From Drechmeria coniospora (lineage: Eukaryota; Ascomycota; Sordariomycetes; Hypocreales; Ophiocordycipitaceae), in contig NC_054391.1 in assembly GCF_001625195.1 (NCBI RefSeq), forward strand, positions 7,925,984 to 7,989,983: a stretch of DNA of 64,000 nt, given 5' to 3'. Shown in pieces: positions 43,933 to 56,100 of this stretch; the first letter of the stretch is position 1; each line of letters begins with the position of its first letter. A program made the position numbers and the translations under genes. The notes under the pieces were generated by a model, which was not told the DNA's origin, ran no database searches, and saw nothing but the letters and a program-made list of their open reading frames with translations.

Positions 43933-45010
43933 TCTATTACTATTTTAAAGAGCCCTAAGGAGACCGCTAAATCGGAATACGAAACCCTTCTAAAGGACCT
44001 AGATTTTAACTATGTTATTTATTATACAGACGGGTTACAGGGGACTATTAAAGGTAAAAAACAAATACGTATACCTATTATAAAACGGACCCTATAGGCT
44101 GGGCCCTAGGTGCAAAGGCCTATAACCTAGGCCCTAGGATCGAAGTAGTTAATGCCGAGCTTATTGGTATAACGAGGGCCCTAGAGGCCCTATTCTAACG
44201 AAACCCCTTACCGCAAGAAGCCTATCTTTTTATAAATAACTAAGTAGCTATCCAGAAGGTAACCGTAAGCTATAGTAACCTAGCCTATAAGGTAAGGCAG
44301 TTAGTAAATAGCCTAGCGGACCAGAAGGTACCTACTATACCTCCCTAAGTTATTTACGAAGGAGGGTAAAAGAGGTAGCCCTAGGGTGGTAAAAGGAGCT
44401 TAGGCTAGGGAGGAGGCCCGGGGCCCTAAGGCTAGAGGCCCAGGGGCCTACTATTAAAGGACCGGGAAGACTAGGTTTGCCTATAAGCTTAGCCTACCCG
44501 ATTTTCCTAGGCCAAAATAGGGATCGGATACCTTAAGCCCTACTATAAAAAGATAAGAAAAATCGACTCGGATGCCTGTAAGTACGGGCAAAAACAGACT
44601 GTAACCTACCTATTACTATAATACGTACGTTATAGGAAGGAACGGAAAGACTTAAAGGAAGCCCTGAAGGGTAAACCGCTTACCCTACCAATTTTATTTA
44701 GTACTAGGCAAGAAAGGGAGGCTCTATTTAAGTTCCTAACTATTACTAATATCGGTACGGCAAAGTAGTACCTAGAGGAATAGTACTAGGCCTAGGCCTA
44801 GGGACTAAGTTTCGTAAAATACAAGGGAAAGCCCTACCAATTTAATATAAATAGCCAGTCGTTACTACTAGTTTAATTAACTAGTTAGCTCCCGCGGGCC
44901 CTTAGGACCCTAAGGGTCTAGAAGGCCTATTAGGTCTTCTAGGCTCTAAGGGTCCTATAGGCCGCCGTACTATAGCCCCTAGGGCTGCATGCGCATAATG
45001 AATAAAAAAA
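43933..45010 (+). mobile_element. LINE I: old RIP-mutated LINE 3' end
   Basis: RNase H to 3' UTR of the same LINE family, with many RIP-type stops and small deletions (for example RNase H D/E motifs at 44020-44240 are still recognisable). Ends in TAATGAATAAAAAAA. Far more damaged than LINE D, so it inserted earlier. Confidence 0.8.
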
Positions 45011-45145
45011 TATCTAGTTTAAGAAATAATTAATATATAGAATATAAAGATTTATAAGCAAAGCGCAAGTAAGAAAGACACATAGGCTATAATATCTTTA
45101 TTGCTTTATCATTGTCCTAGTTAGGGCAAATACTAGCTAGCAAGA
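45011..45145. other. 3' flank of the sphingosine kinase gene
   Basis: 135 bp of AT-rich sequence between the LINE I poly-A and the kinase stop codon; must contain its polyadenylation signals. Confidence 0.5.
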
Positions 45146-46887
45146 CTATGTCTCTAACAAAGAGCTTGAAATAGCAGGACCAGTTCCCTCCAAAACACCC
45201 CGCTTCGAAATAACCCGACCTAGTCCCTGGTGCACCTCGGCCTGAAATGGTTCAAATGGGACTCGCTCACCGTCAATACTAATATACCCATCCTCTTGAT
45301 TACGAGGAATAATGCGATATGCTGAAATCTTCTTATATGTAACATGTGGATTGTCAAAGAATTTGCCATTCTCAACTGACATGAGAATTTTGGTAGCAGT
45401 TAGCGGTGCAAGATCGCCGTCAATAGTTATAAGATCCATGCATCCATCCGAAGCTACAGCTGCAGAGAAGAAGTTCATTTCGGGTGCCATATATGCCATC
45501 TGTAGCTTGGTCAACCTGGGCACCCAGATACTGGAGTGTAAAGCTCGTTACGTTTCCGCAATAAAAATTACCAATTTTGTCGTACGAAACGAGCTCCCAT
45601 TTCTCCGGCAGCTTGTCCTCAACTGTACCATACTTCAATGGCGGGAGACCTTGATTATCCCCATTCAGAAAACCCTTGCAATTTTCTGCTCGCAACTTTC
45701 CATGACTGAAGTTGGTTGTGTGTCGTTGGTAGTGGGCCCTAACACCTTTTTTCTTGTCGACCTCGACTTTGACAGCCAAGTCACACGGGTAGCATCGTTT
45801 GCGAAAAATGCGAGTAATGACACCAAAACCAAATCGTTTGGTTCCCATCCATCGTAGGTGTTCGGTGGCAAGGTCACTTTCGGCGATAATGCCAAGGGCT
45901 TGGGAGAGAAATGATATGATGCGTCGATTGCGCTGTGTGATGGACACAAGATCTAAAGGCGTGACGATTCCCTTTACGATGGCCAGAGCAGCAAAGGCTG
46001 GCCGGTGGGAGCCGTAGAGATTGCATGCCATGGCATTACCCGAGCCACAAGGAATGTGGCTCACGGCAATCTTTGCCAGAGCTACCTGGGCATCAGGGCG
46101 TCGGGCTAAGCCATTGAAAATTTCATGTGGCGTGCCATCACCAGAACAAGCAACGATGGTGTCATACCTTTCGATGTTGATATTTTCTGCCAACTCGGCG
46201 GCCTCGCCGCCCCTGGACAATACAACGATGTCCATATGCATTCTGGCAGCGTCAAAGAGGGGCTTCACATCGCGATCCCACTTGCGCAAGGCGCCCCCAG
46301 GCCCGGCATTGGGGTTGATGAGTACGAGGGCTCGCTTTTTCGCCTGTGCATCGGCATAGGCCCGAGAATTGAGAGCAGAAACAAACTCGTTTGCAGTTGG
46401 ACCATGGCAAGTCTTTGTCGTGGCATCTGTATCATAGACCCACTTCTCGAGTTTAATGGTCGTCTTGGACGATTGAGCAGCATAGTCGACATATAGCTGG
46501 CTACCCAAAACCTCCGCCCACAAGATGTTGTAAAGAGGGATCAGCTTCTTTCCAGACGCATCTATTACAGTGCATTGTTAATGAACGACCTTGAGGTGTC
46601 CATGTCATGGATTCGGGCTACATATATACCTGTGGTGATTGCAATACAGGACGAGGAGCTCCTTTGAGACTTTTCGGCAGCCGGGTCTGCCCATGAGAAT
46701 TAGAACCCGAGGAAGCACAACGAGCAGAAAGCCTGTGCTCGTGCCGAAAGAAAGGAACTAATATGCAACAAGGGTAGAGCTGCGTACCATGGAGGACCAG
46801 ATGTCCTCTGCTAATAGTCAGTTCCCTATTATCACTAAGTGCCAAAGACAGGGCATCAGAGCTTCTGATGAAGTTGCCATTATCCAT
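45146..46887 (-). CDS. Sphingosine (long-chain base) kinase, LCB4/LCB5 family
   Basis: Proposed exons on the minus strand: 46887-46788, 46561-45552 and 45499-45146; 1,464 nt, 487 aa. The enzyme phosphorylates sphingoid bases with ATP, feeding LCB-1-phosphate signalling and breakdown. The diacylglycerol-kinase-type catalytic domain shows LINPNAGPGG (about 114-123), the nucleotide loop SGDGTPHE (173-180) and PCGSGNAM (204-211). Family blocks TPLDLVSITQ, ESDLATEHLRWMG and YPCDLAVKVE follow, and C-terminal ISIDGERVPFEPFQAEV is typical. Intron 2 (45500-45551, GTAACG...CTACAG) is certain because it joins FYCGN to MAYMAPEMNFF. Intron 1 (46562-46787, GTACGC...AATAG, TTAAC branch-like) is my best choice; it yields HLVLH-D-ASGKKLIPLYNILWAE in frame. 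A second in-frame reading of part of intron 1 cannot be excluded. No RIP-type stop. The ATG at 46887 lies 134 bp from a DNA transposon. Confidence 0.9.
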
Positions 46888-47018
46888 GACAGATCAGGTA
46901 GCTGTGTTCCTAGAGCTGGATGGTAAATCACATTCGTCAATATACTTCGATGAGATGATTTCGAGGTAGGGTTCCCAAGTATATATTGAAGTGTGTAAGT
47001 AGTGGCGTAGAAAGGCAG
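46888..47018 (-). promoter_or_regulatory. Remaining proximal upstream region of the kinase gene
   Basis: Only 131 bp of host sequence lie between the start codon and the transposon target site. No core motif could be assigned. Confidence 0.5.
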
Positions 47019-47020
47019 TA

Positions 47021-47086
47021 ATCGTGCCACGCCCCACCTAAAGGTGGTGCTCACCACTATAGCGCGCACACTACCGCAGCGCGTAC
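47021..47086 (+). repeat. Left terminal inverted repeat of the Fot1-like element
   Basis: Pairs with about 48837-48902; differences are C/T transitions. Confidence 0.85.
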
Positions 47087-48836
47087 TTTGGTAATAGCTT
47101 CTAATTTAATAGCGTTTTTAGTACAAAGACCGCTCTTTTTATCGCAGACCTATAGATATTCTAATACTCTAGTTCTTTACTATTTTCGTACCTTTTTTGC
47201 AGTATTAATAAATACCCGTTTCGCTATAGTATAACCCTTTTTATCTATAGCCTCTACCTTCCTATAAGCCTAAGCAATATTATTATTTACCTTTAACTCT
47301 ACTATTCGACGGCCCTATTTAACTGTAAGGATTCTACTAGTCTTTAGGACCTTATTCTTTAATGTCCAATAAAGTTAATAAGCTCTTTCTACTTTTTTTA
47401 TTTACTAAAGGTCCCTTTTTACCTATATTAGCTCTATAGTAGTAGTTAAGGATCCTTAAATTAAACAATTAAGGTTATAGTTAAAGGTATTATTAAAAGC
47501 CTTATTTTTATTATTTATTATATCCTCTAGCCGCTTAATAACCTTCCTAACTTACTGTAATATTATTAGTATTAAGAAGTTAGAAGAACTAGGTATATTA
47601 TGGGCATTAGGAGAAGGGGTCTTTAGCGCTTATATTTATATTAATTAAAAAACTAATTAAGGATTTAAAGGATAAATATTAATCTTTTTAAATACTAATA
47701 GTATTATAGTACGTTTAAAGGCTTATTTTCGAACCTCTTAAATTATTAAAAGGAAGTTAAGCTAATTATATTAACTAAGCTATTTCGGACTATAAAGTTA
47801 AGAGCTTTTATATAATAATACTTTAGCGGCTGAAAAATAGCTATATTAAGTAGTTAGAGAAGATATATAAAGTATAGTAAAAGGGTAAAAGGAATAATAA
47901 TCTTTTCTTTATTAAAGGAAATAAACTTACTTATATAATGCAATCTATAGCTATTTAGGATTAGTAGGCGTTTGCTATTAGTTATAGATATATAACGATT
48001 AAAGTATTAAATCTACTGGAGGCTTAATTAGTTATTTAAATAGCTACTATTCAATAGAGTAATAATTATATTATTATAAAGCTCTTAAGTATAGTACTAC
48101 TATAATATATAAAGCTAGCCAGTTAGTATAAGGAAAGTAGGTATATATTGTCTATTGGTAGAGATAGCCTTAATAGCTATTACTAACTCCTTAATCTTAG
48201 GTATATTAAAGAGATAAGCCCTCTTTCTTTTATTATAATAAACTAGTCTTTACTAACTTTAATTCGAAAGCCTATTTTATCTATATTCTAAATATCGGTA
48301 GGGGGGATACCTTTGCTTTTAATTACCTATTATAGCTATTAAAAGTAGGATATAACTCTATCTATATCCTTAGAGGCCTAACGGTTTAAATTAAGCTTCT
48401 TCTAGCGTTACCTTATATATTAATACTATTAAATAAACTGTATAGTTTAGTTGTTTCTAATAGTTAGGGCTAGGGTTAAGGAATTTAGTAATACCCTCTT
48501 TAATAGGACATAATTTACAGTATTTATAATAAACTTTAGGCAAACTATAAAGTTAGTAGTATTAAGCCTATTAATATATTAATATAATACCTTCTCTTCT
48601 GGCCGACTTAACTTAGTATTATAGCCTTAAATACTAGTCTTTGGACTAATACCGGACAATTATCGTTATAGGCGCCTCTAAGGGATTTTAAATAGTTAGG
48701 TAACCTTTGCGATTTTTTCGTTAGGAAACTTATTAAGATAATTTATAGCCTCCTAGGTATATATTTTAACTATTGGATTATCTATAGCTATTATAGTTAT
48801 AAAAATATTAAAAATTAAAGATAAATAAGGGAAAAA

Positions 48837-48902
48837 GTACGCAGTACGGTAGTGTACGTACTGTAGTGGTAAGCACTACCTTTAGGTAGGGCGTGGCACG
48901 AT
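48837..48902 (-). repeat. Right terminal inverted repeat of the Fot1-like element
   Basis: Inverse of 47021-47086, ending GGGCGTGGCACGAT then TA. Confidence 0.85.
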
Positions 48903-48904
48903 TA

Positions 48905-49047
48905 CTAGGTCCCCTATACGAATTATACTGCGTGAACTCTATTAATGAATGCTATATTAACAGTAGCCGCATTTCATATAACTAAACTTCCCATACGGCA
49001 GTTAGCACTAGTATGAATAGGGAGGGCCTAGTTACAGACCTACCAAA
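48905..49047. other. Host sequence beyond the Fot1-like insertion
   Basis: Non-repetitive, GC-normal 143 bp; probably the distal promoter of the kinase gene, displaced by the transposon and cut off by LINE X. Confidence 0.4.
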
Positions 49048-49196
49048 AACATCAACACTACGCGCCCACCCGATCGATTGAAACCACAATAAAATAGCCA
49101 AATTGCAGTTCTTTCAATTCCCCTCAATTGGGACATTACGATCCTTAAGTTACAGCCGCGCGCAGCCGATTGCGCGCGTGCAGTCGGGGGTCAAAG

Positions 49197-51118
49197 ATGC
49201 CTTCAACTGGGAGGAAGAGGGCCGCCAGAAACGCAACCCCGCGCGTGCCGACCCCACCCAACGAGACCCACCCGATCCTACCCAATAAGACCTATCCGAC
49301 CCCGCCCGACGGGACCTGCCCAATTGCACCCAACGAGACCCACCCAACCTACCCAACCCACCCGACTATAGGCCCGGCTACAGGCCCGGTCCTAGCCCAG
49401 CCTACCCTATACCAGAAAAATCAGGAAAAAAATCAGGAAAATCAGGCTCAGCCTACCCTATATAGGGAAATTCAGGAAAACACTAAAAATACCAATATAA
49501 CTGTAGAAAACGAAGAAAATACAACAAACGAAGACGAAATCGAACTTATATCCCTAGGTCAACCTACAGATACCGATATGGAATGTAAGGCTAGGCGCAC
49601 GGGTAAAGCCCGGGTAGACAGGGGCGCACGGGTAAAGCCCGGGTAGACAGGGGCGCACGGGTAAAGCCCGGGTAGACAGGAAGGTGGGGCAGCCTAGGGC
49701 ACGCCCCGGCCACAAAAGGAACGTGAGCCCGAAAACTCGAGAAGGGCCAAGCTTTAGTCTTGAATACTACTCGATTTCTGAAAGAAGGCTCACTTACTTA
49801 CCTGACTGTCGTCCACAGATCCACGCGTTACATGGAAGACCTAGAGGATACGGAAGCCCCTATCCAACCAGAAACCCCCGAAATCCCCCTTATACTACAA
49901 TAACGAAAACGAACCCACGCAGACCTAGAGTCTCCTGAAAGGCTACCTAAATTAGCCAAAAAGGGGATATCTAGGTCTATAAATACCAACCAAAACGAGG
50001 GCCAAGACCTAGCCCTACAGATCCAACAGGCTACTATACTTATACAAAGTGCAGTATCGAAGATGCCATATAGCCTCTTCGAACCCCTTATAAATGCACT
50101 ACAAAATGCGTTTGCAAGAGGCCCGAAGAGCTATAGCGAGGCAGCCCAAACACCTATACCTACAGGTCTCCAGGACAGCGCCTGGGCGGTTGTCCCACCA
50201 AGGGGCCGAGGACCCAAAGGCCCTAACGGGCCTAGCGGGCCTAGCGGGCCTAACGGGCCTAGCGGGCCTGGGCCTAACGGGCCTAACGGGCCTAGAGGGC
50301 CCAACGGGCCTAGTGGGCCTAACAGGCCTAGCAGAACCAACGGGCCCAAACGCCCTACAAAGGAAGGCTTACAAGTTATCCTAAAACTCCGGAAGGAGCC
50401 TAAGGGACCTACGGAAAATAGACCCCAAGTACCCGCACTAACGCTACGGAATGCACTAAATAAGACCTTAGGGGCTATAGCCGTAGCTAGTATCGAGCTA
50501 TCGGCTAGGGGCAACCTAGTTATTACAACAAAAGAGCCCTATACAGCAGCCCAACTGCTAGAAAAACAACAGGCCTGGATAGGGCTATTTAATACTTATC
50601 CGGTTAAGGCAATAGAGACCCCTATTAGCTGGATAAAGCTAGTAGTATACGGGGTACCTATTCTTACGGAGACCGATATCCTTGAAATTACTAAGTCGGA
50701 AATCGAGACCTTTAACCCAGTTACGGTTAGGGGCCAGCCCCGCTGGCTTAAAAAGCCTAGCCTAGGTAAGGCCGCTGGGTCTATTGTTTTTGCTGTCCCT
50801 ACAGAACAAGAGACTAGCTATAGCCTTAAAAATGGGCTATTTATAGCTGGAATTCGGGCCAAGGTTGTAGCCTATAAGGCCTATACGCTAAAGACCTAAT
50901 GCTTTAGGTGTTAGGGCTACGGGTACGACCTAAGCCTTTGCAACAAGAAAATCCGCCACGCACTATGCGCCAAAGGGCACTATACAAAGACCCACCGGTG
51001 CACTAGCTGCAACGCTACAGAGCCCTGCAACTACCTCGAACTAGTATGTGCTAACTGTAACGGTAAGCATAAGGCTAATAGTACCGAGTGCGAAATCTAT
51101 TAGGCTATTAGACTATAA
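49197..51118 (+). pseudogene. LINE X ORF1, broken by an LTR and stops
   Basis: Same architecture as LINE C ORF1 from ATG 49197, with the fewest N-terminal 24-bp repeats (one) and the shortest Gly-Pro array (50220-50345). The solo LTR at 49584-49832 splits it after TDTDME. RIP-type stops follow (about 49901, 50897 and in the knuckle region, where CFRC became CFR-stop-like). Nonfunctional. Confidence 0.8.
49584..49832 (+). repeat. Solo LTR (249 bp) with TSD TGGAA inside LINE X
   Basis: TGTAAGGCTAGG...CACGCGTTACA, flanked by TGGAA (49579-49583 and 49833-49837); removing it restores the LINE ORF1 sequence. It holds three tandem 29-bp units (49595-49681) containing CGGGTAAAGCCCGGG. GC-rich and barely mutated. 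It belongs to an LTR family whose full element is not in this window; a decayed copy lies at 2584-2781. Confidence 0.87.
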
Positions 51119-51374
51119 GTCGAAATAGCCCAGAAAAGTACTATCTTAGGCTTATCTAGCATAACGCACGGAGGCATAATTTAGCACACTAGTCGGTACT
51201 CCAACAGGCCTACGAGCAATATACCGATATTATCCTTCTACAAGAGCCCTACTGCCCTAAAATTCAAGGAGCATTTATAGGGCTCCAACACCCGTCTTAC
51301 TATATTATTACACTACAACAGTCAACTAGCCCTTTGAGTATTACAGTTAGACCTAGGGTCTTAACGTATATTAG

Positions 51375-53157
51375 CAAAGTTATCGTTTAAATCACACATC
51401 GAAAACCGGATAGCCCTAGCTAGGGCCGCCTTCCTAGGACTATCTAGGCTAGCAAGTACCCAAAAGGGCCTACCCTATAGGGCACTACGGCAACTATATA
51501 TTGCGTGTATTACTACTATAGCGGACTTCGGGGTCCCTGTTTGGTACAAAGGCCAGGGCAAAGGCCTAATACAGTTCTATCAACGCCTACAAAACGAGGC
51601 CCTACCGAAGGTCCTAGGGGCTTTTAGGGGGTCCCCTACAAAAGCCCTAGAAATTGAGGCCGCAATCCCCCCGCCGGAGATACGGTTCCAGAAGGCCTGC
51701 CTAGGCTACGCCCTAAGGACCCTAATGTTTCAGTACAACCACCCGATCCGTAGGGCCTATAACATAGCCATACGGGACGAACTAGCCGAATCGGGGTCTG
51801 ATTTAGGTACTTTTGCCTATATTAGGCCTATAACACAGCTATTCAGGCTACTATCGAAAATCAAGGAAATAATAGGCCCTAACTGGGGCCTAGAGAGACA
51901 AAGAGCGGCCTGGCAAGCCCCCTGGGCCCTAGGGCCTAGGGCCTCTATAAGTATTTCGCAAAGCCCTAAGGAGACCGCTAAATTAGAACACGAAACCCTT
52001 CTAAGGGACCTAGAATTTAATAACTGTATTATTTATTATACAGACGGGTCACAAGGGACTATTAGGGGTCAAACAACGAACTCGTGCGCCTATTACGAAA
52101 CGGACCCTACAGGCCGGGCCCTAGGGGCAAAGGCCTATAACCTAGGCCCTAGGATCGAAGTAGTTGATGCCGAGCTAATTGGTATAACGAGGGCCCTAAA
52201 GGCCTTATCCCAACGAAACCCCCTACCGCAAGAAGCCTATCTTTTTATAGATAGCCAAGCAGCTATTCAGAAGGTAACCGTAGGCTATAGCGACCTAGCC
52301 TATAAGGCAAGGCAGCTATTAAATAGCCTAGCGGACCGGAAAGTAGCTATAACCCTAACGTGGTGCCCTAGCCACGTTGGAATTATAGGGAATGAAATTG
52401 CAGACCAGGTAGCAAAAGGAGGCCTAACTAGGCCTAGTATAGGTACCCCCTATACCTCCCTAAGCTATCTACGGAGGAGGGTAAAGGAAGTAGCCCTAGG
52501 GGGGTGGAAGGAGCTATGGGCTAGGGAGGAGGCCCGAGGCCCTAAGGCTAGGGGCCTAGGGGCCCACTATCGAAGGACTGGGAAACCTAGGTTTGCGTAT
52601 AAGCCTAGCCTACCCGATTTGCCTAGGCCTATCCAATCGGCCTATATACAACTAAAAACAGGGATCGGATACCTTAAGCCCTACCAAAAAAAGATTGGAA
52701 AGATCGACTCGGACGCCTGTAAGTGCGGGCAAAAACAGACTGTAACCCACCTATTACTACAATGCGTACGTTATAGGAAGGAACGGAAAGACCTAAAGGA
52801 AGCCCTACAGGGTAAGCCGCTTACCCTACCGATTTTATTTAGTACTAGGCAAGGAAGGGAGGCTCTATTTGAGTTCCTAACTACTACTAATATCGGTACG
52901 GCAAAGTGGTACCTAGAGGAATAGTACTACGCCTAGGCCTAGGGACTAAGATTCGTGAAATGCGAGGGAAAGCTCTACTGATTTAATATAAATAGCCAGT
53001 CGTTACTGCTAGTTTAGTTAGCTAGTTAGCTCCTGCGGGCCGTTAGGACCCAAAGGGTCTAGTAGGCCTATTAGGTCTGCTAGGCCCTACGGGACCTACA
53101 GGCCGCCGCGCCATAGCCCCTAGGGCTGCATGCGCGTAATGAATGAAAAAAAAAAAA
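51375..53157 (+). mobile_element. LINE J: 5'-truncated LINE inserted in LINE X
   Basis: Begins in the RT thumb region (KLSFKSHIENR), runs through RNase H and the 3' UTR and ends in poly-A (53146-53157). The flanks are LINE X on both sides, with about 4-5 target bases (GAAG) missing instead of duplicated. Confidence 0.85.
51377..52924 (+). pseudogene. LINE J ORF2 fragment (RT end, RNase H, zinc finger)
   Basis: 516 codons without a stop. RNase H motifs YTDGSQ, DAELIGI, FIDSQAA and GNEIAD are intact, as is CKCG...HLLLQC. The Gly-Gln linker is reduced to GQGKG. The in-frame ATG at 51725 (MFQYNHP) is internal, not a true start. Confidence 0.82.
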
Positions 53158-56100
53158 GCTAGTAGGCTAGCTTATAATCCCCGATACGACATATTTTCCG
53201 ATCCGGATATCCAAGCCATAGAGATATTAGGTACAGAACCATTTATCCTAATTAACCTCTACAACGAAAAGGAACAGGCCTACGAGGGCCCTAGCGGACC
53301 TAGTAGGCCTAGCGGGCCTAACGGGCCTAGCGGGCCTAGCGGGCCTAACGGGCCTAGGCCTAGCGCTAGGCCTAGCGGGCAACCAAGCCAGAACCCCTAT
53401 ACAGTCGAGAGGCTCCTCCTACCCCATAGATGCAATAAGCCTACACTTATTATAGGGGATTTCAACTTACACCACCCATTATGGAATCCAACGGTAGACC
53501 CTATTAGGGCTACTAAGGCACAAAGGCTAGTAAACTAGCTAACAAGCCAGAAGGCTAGCCTAATCCAGGACCCAGAAGAGGTTAAAGGGGGCACCTATTT
53601 TAGGCCCGGCTTAAAGTCTAGGTCTATTATTGACCTAGCCTTTAGTACCCCTTTTAACATACTAAACTGGTCTAACTGGAGGTACTTAGAGGCATCCGGG
53701 TCCGATCATCAGGTAATTGCCTTCGAAGCTAGGGCGCCTATCCTACCTACAGCAAGCCTACTATTCCAGTCTAGGCCCCCCTTATTTAAATACAAGAAGG
53801 CCAACTGGAATAAGTATAACTGTTTATTACAGGAAAAGCAGGCATCCCTAAATCAGCAACTAGATACCCTAATTTCAGTAAGGGATCTAGATGGAATAGC
53901 TATACTAATTACAGAGGCTATACAGGCAGTAGCTATAGAGGCAATCCCTAGGCTACGGCCTAGTAAACGGTCTAAGCCTTGGTGGACCCCCGAGCTACTA
54001 GACTTACGGAAGACCCTTAGCCGTATACAAAGACTATTTCGGAAAAACCGGAAATGCAAAGAAGACTGGAAAACGGCTTGTAATGCCAATTTTTATGCTA
54101 TTCGGAAGGCCAAAGTAGGCTACTGGGAGACCTTTCTGGCTAATGCAGTTGACAGGGAGGTTTTCCAAGCCTATAACTATACAAAAGCTAGCCAGAATAC
54201 TAACCTTCCGGGTATATTGTATACTAAGGAAGGAAGAGATATAATAGCAAATACCTTCCAGGAAAAATGCAATGCCTTTATTACAACCCTATTTCCGACA
54301 GGGCCTACAGAACTAACAGAGCCAACAGAACCTATAGGGCCTAGTAGGCTGCCTAGCGGGCCTAGCGGGCCTGGCGGGCCTAGCGGGCCTGGTGGACCTA
54401 ACGGACCTAATGGGCCTAGTGGGCCTAGCGGACCTAGCGGGCCTAGCGGACCTAACGGGCCTAACGGGCCTACCGGGCCTAGCGGGCCTAGCGGGCCTTG
54501 TAGGAGGCCTACTATAAAACAGGTTAGTAGAGAAAGGTGGGAGTGGCCTAGCCTAGCTTGGAAAGAGGTTAAAGAGGCTATTAATTCGTCTTCGAATAAA
54601 AAAGCCCCAGGGCCCAATACTATCGGTTTCCTCCTTATCCAACAGACTTATAAGGTTATTCCTAAATTCCTCTTTAAGGCCTATAACGCTTTATTTACAG
54701 AAGGCTACCACCCTAAGCTATGGCGACAAAGTATAGGCATTATTCTTCCTAAGCAAGGCAACCGAGACTATACGAAGCCTAAGTCTTACAGGGTAATAGC
54801 CTTACTAAATTGCCTAGGTAAAGTCCTAGAAAAACTATTCGCTAGACGATTAAGCTACCTAGCCAATACTACAGACCTATTAGGCCCTACACAACTAGGC
54901 GGGCGGAAACAAAGGTCTGCAATAGATACAGCCCTGCTACTAACCCACTATATTGAATTACAGCGCCTATCGAGGAAAAAAGCTAGTAGTACTATTACTA
55001 CTACATTATTCCTTGACATTAAAGGCGCCTTCGATCACGTATTAAAGGTTAAGCTTATAGGGGTTTTACAGAGGCTAGACCTCCTAAAGGCCCTAATTAG
55101 CTAGGTTACATCGTTCCTATCAGGCCGATCAATCCAACTAGCCTTCAACGGCCAAATCCACCAACTAGTCGAAATAGCTATAGGAATACCGCAAGGATCG
55201 CCTATAAGCGCTATCTTATTCCTAATTTATATTAGGGATATTATAGCGGATAAGGCCTTCCAGTTATCCTATATTGATGACTTTAGCCTAACGGTATCGT
55301 CTAGATCTGCCTATAAGAACTGCCGGGCGCTAGAAGGTATTGTAACTAGGCTCACAGCCCAAGCAACGGACCAAGGGGTCCAATTTGACCACGGGAAAAC
55401 GGAACTAATCCACTTTACTACATAAAGAGCCCTTATAACGGAAGGCGTAACAATAGCTAATATAGCAATTACACCAAAGCCCGTTATTAGGTGGCTAGGT
55501 ATTTGGTTCGATTCAAAGCTATCGTTTAAATCACATATCGAAAACCAAATAGCCCTAGCTAGGGCCGCCTTCCTAGGCCTATCTAGGCTAGCAAGTACCC
55601 AAAAGGGCCTACCCTATAGGGCACTACGGCAACTATATATTGCTTGTATTACTACTATAGCGGACTTCGGGGTCCCTCTTTGGTACAAAGGCCAGGGCCA
55701 GGGCCAGGGCCAGGGCCAGGGTGGCCAAAAAGGCCTAATACAGTTCTATCAACGCCTACAAAACGAGGCCCTACCAAAGGTCCTAGGGGCCTTTAGGGGG
55801 TCCCCTACAAAAGCCCTAGAAATAGAGGCCGCAATCCCCCCGCCGGAAATACAGTTCCAGAAGGCCTGCCTAGGCTACGCCCTAAGGACCCTAATGTTTC
55901 AGTACAACCACCCGATCCGTAGGGCCTACAATATAGCCATACGGGACGAACTAGCCGAATCGGGGTCTGATTTAGGTACTTTTGCCTATATTAGGCCTAT
56001 AACACAGCTATTCCGGCTACTATCGAAAATCAAGGAAATAATAGGTCCTAACTGGGGCCTAGAGAGACAAAGAGCGGCCTGGCAAGCCCCCTGGGCCCTA

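Larger units (their letters stand above)
47021..48902 (-). mobile_element. Fot1/Pogo-type (Tc1-mariner) DNA transposon, 1,882 bp, RIP-killed
   Basis: Terminal inverted repeats of about 65 bp (ATCGTGCCACGCC... at 47021 and its inverse ending 48902) are flanked by TA on both sides (47019-47020 and 48903-48904). Size fits fungal Fot1/Pot2 elements. A transposase is readable on the minus strand despite many stops: an N-terminal helix-turn-helix-like piece (EAINYLNKFPNEKIAKV, near 48750-48690) and, near 47960-47830, LLILNSYRLHYISKFISF followed by IAIFQPLKYYYIKAL. The latter matches the Fot1 pattern LLILDGHxSH...LQPLD, with the catalytic Asp turned to Asn by RIP. Confidence 0.85.
49048..51374 (+). 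mobile_element. LINE X, 5' part (5' UTR, ORF1, start of ORF2)
   Basis: Starts at CATCAACACTACGCGCCC and stops at ACGTATATTAG in ORF2. The next base of the element is found at 53158, after the inserted LINE J. It also contains a 249-bp solo LTR. Joined, parts 1 and 2 make a complete LINE. Confidence 0.82.

Noticed and set aside
45312..46496. Plus-strand ORFs over the sphingosine kinase (181, 112 and 123 aa)
   Set aside because: Antisense frames of a well-supported conserved gene.
46618..46786. Continuing exon 1 of the kinase through LYPCCILVPF to a GTATAT donor near 46625
   Set aside because: That donor joins the next exon out of frame; the donor at 46787 joins in frame and gives a family-like sequence. 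cDNA would settle it.
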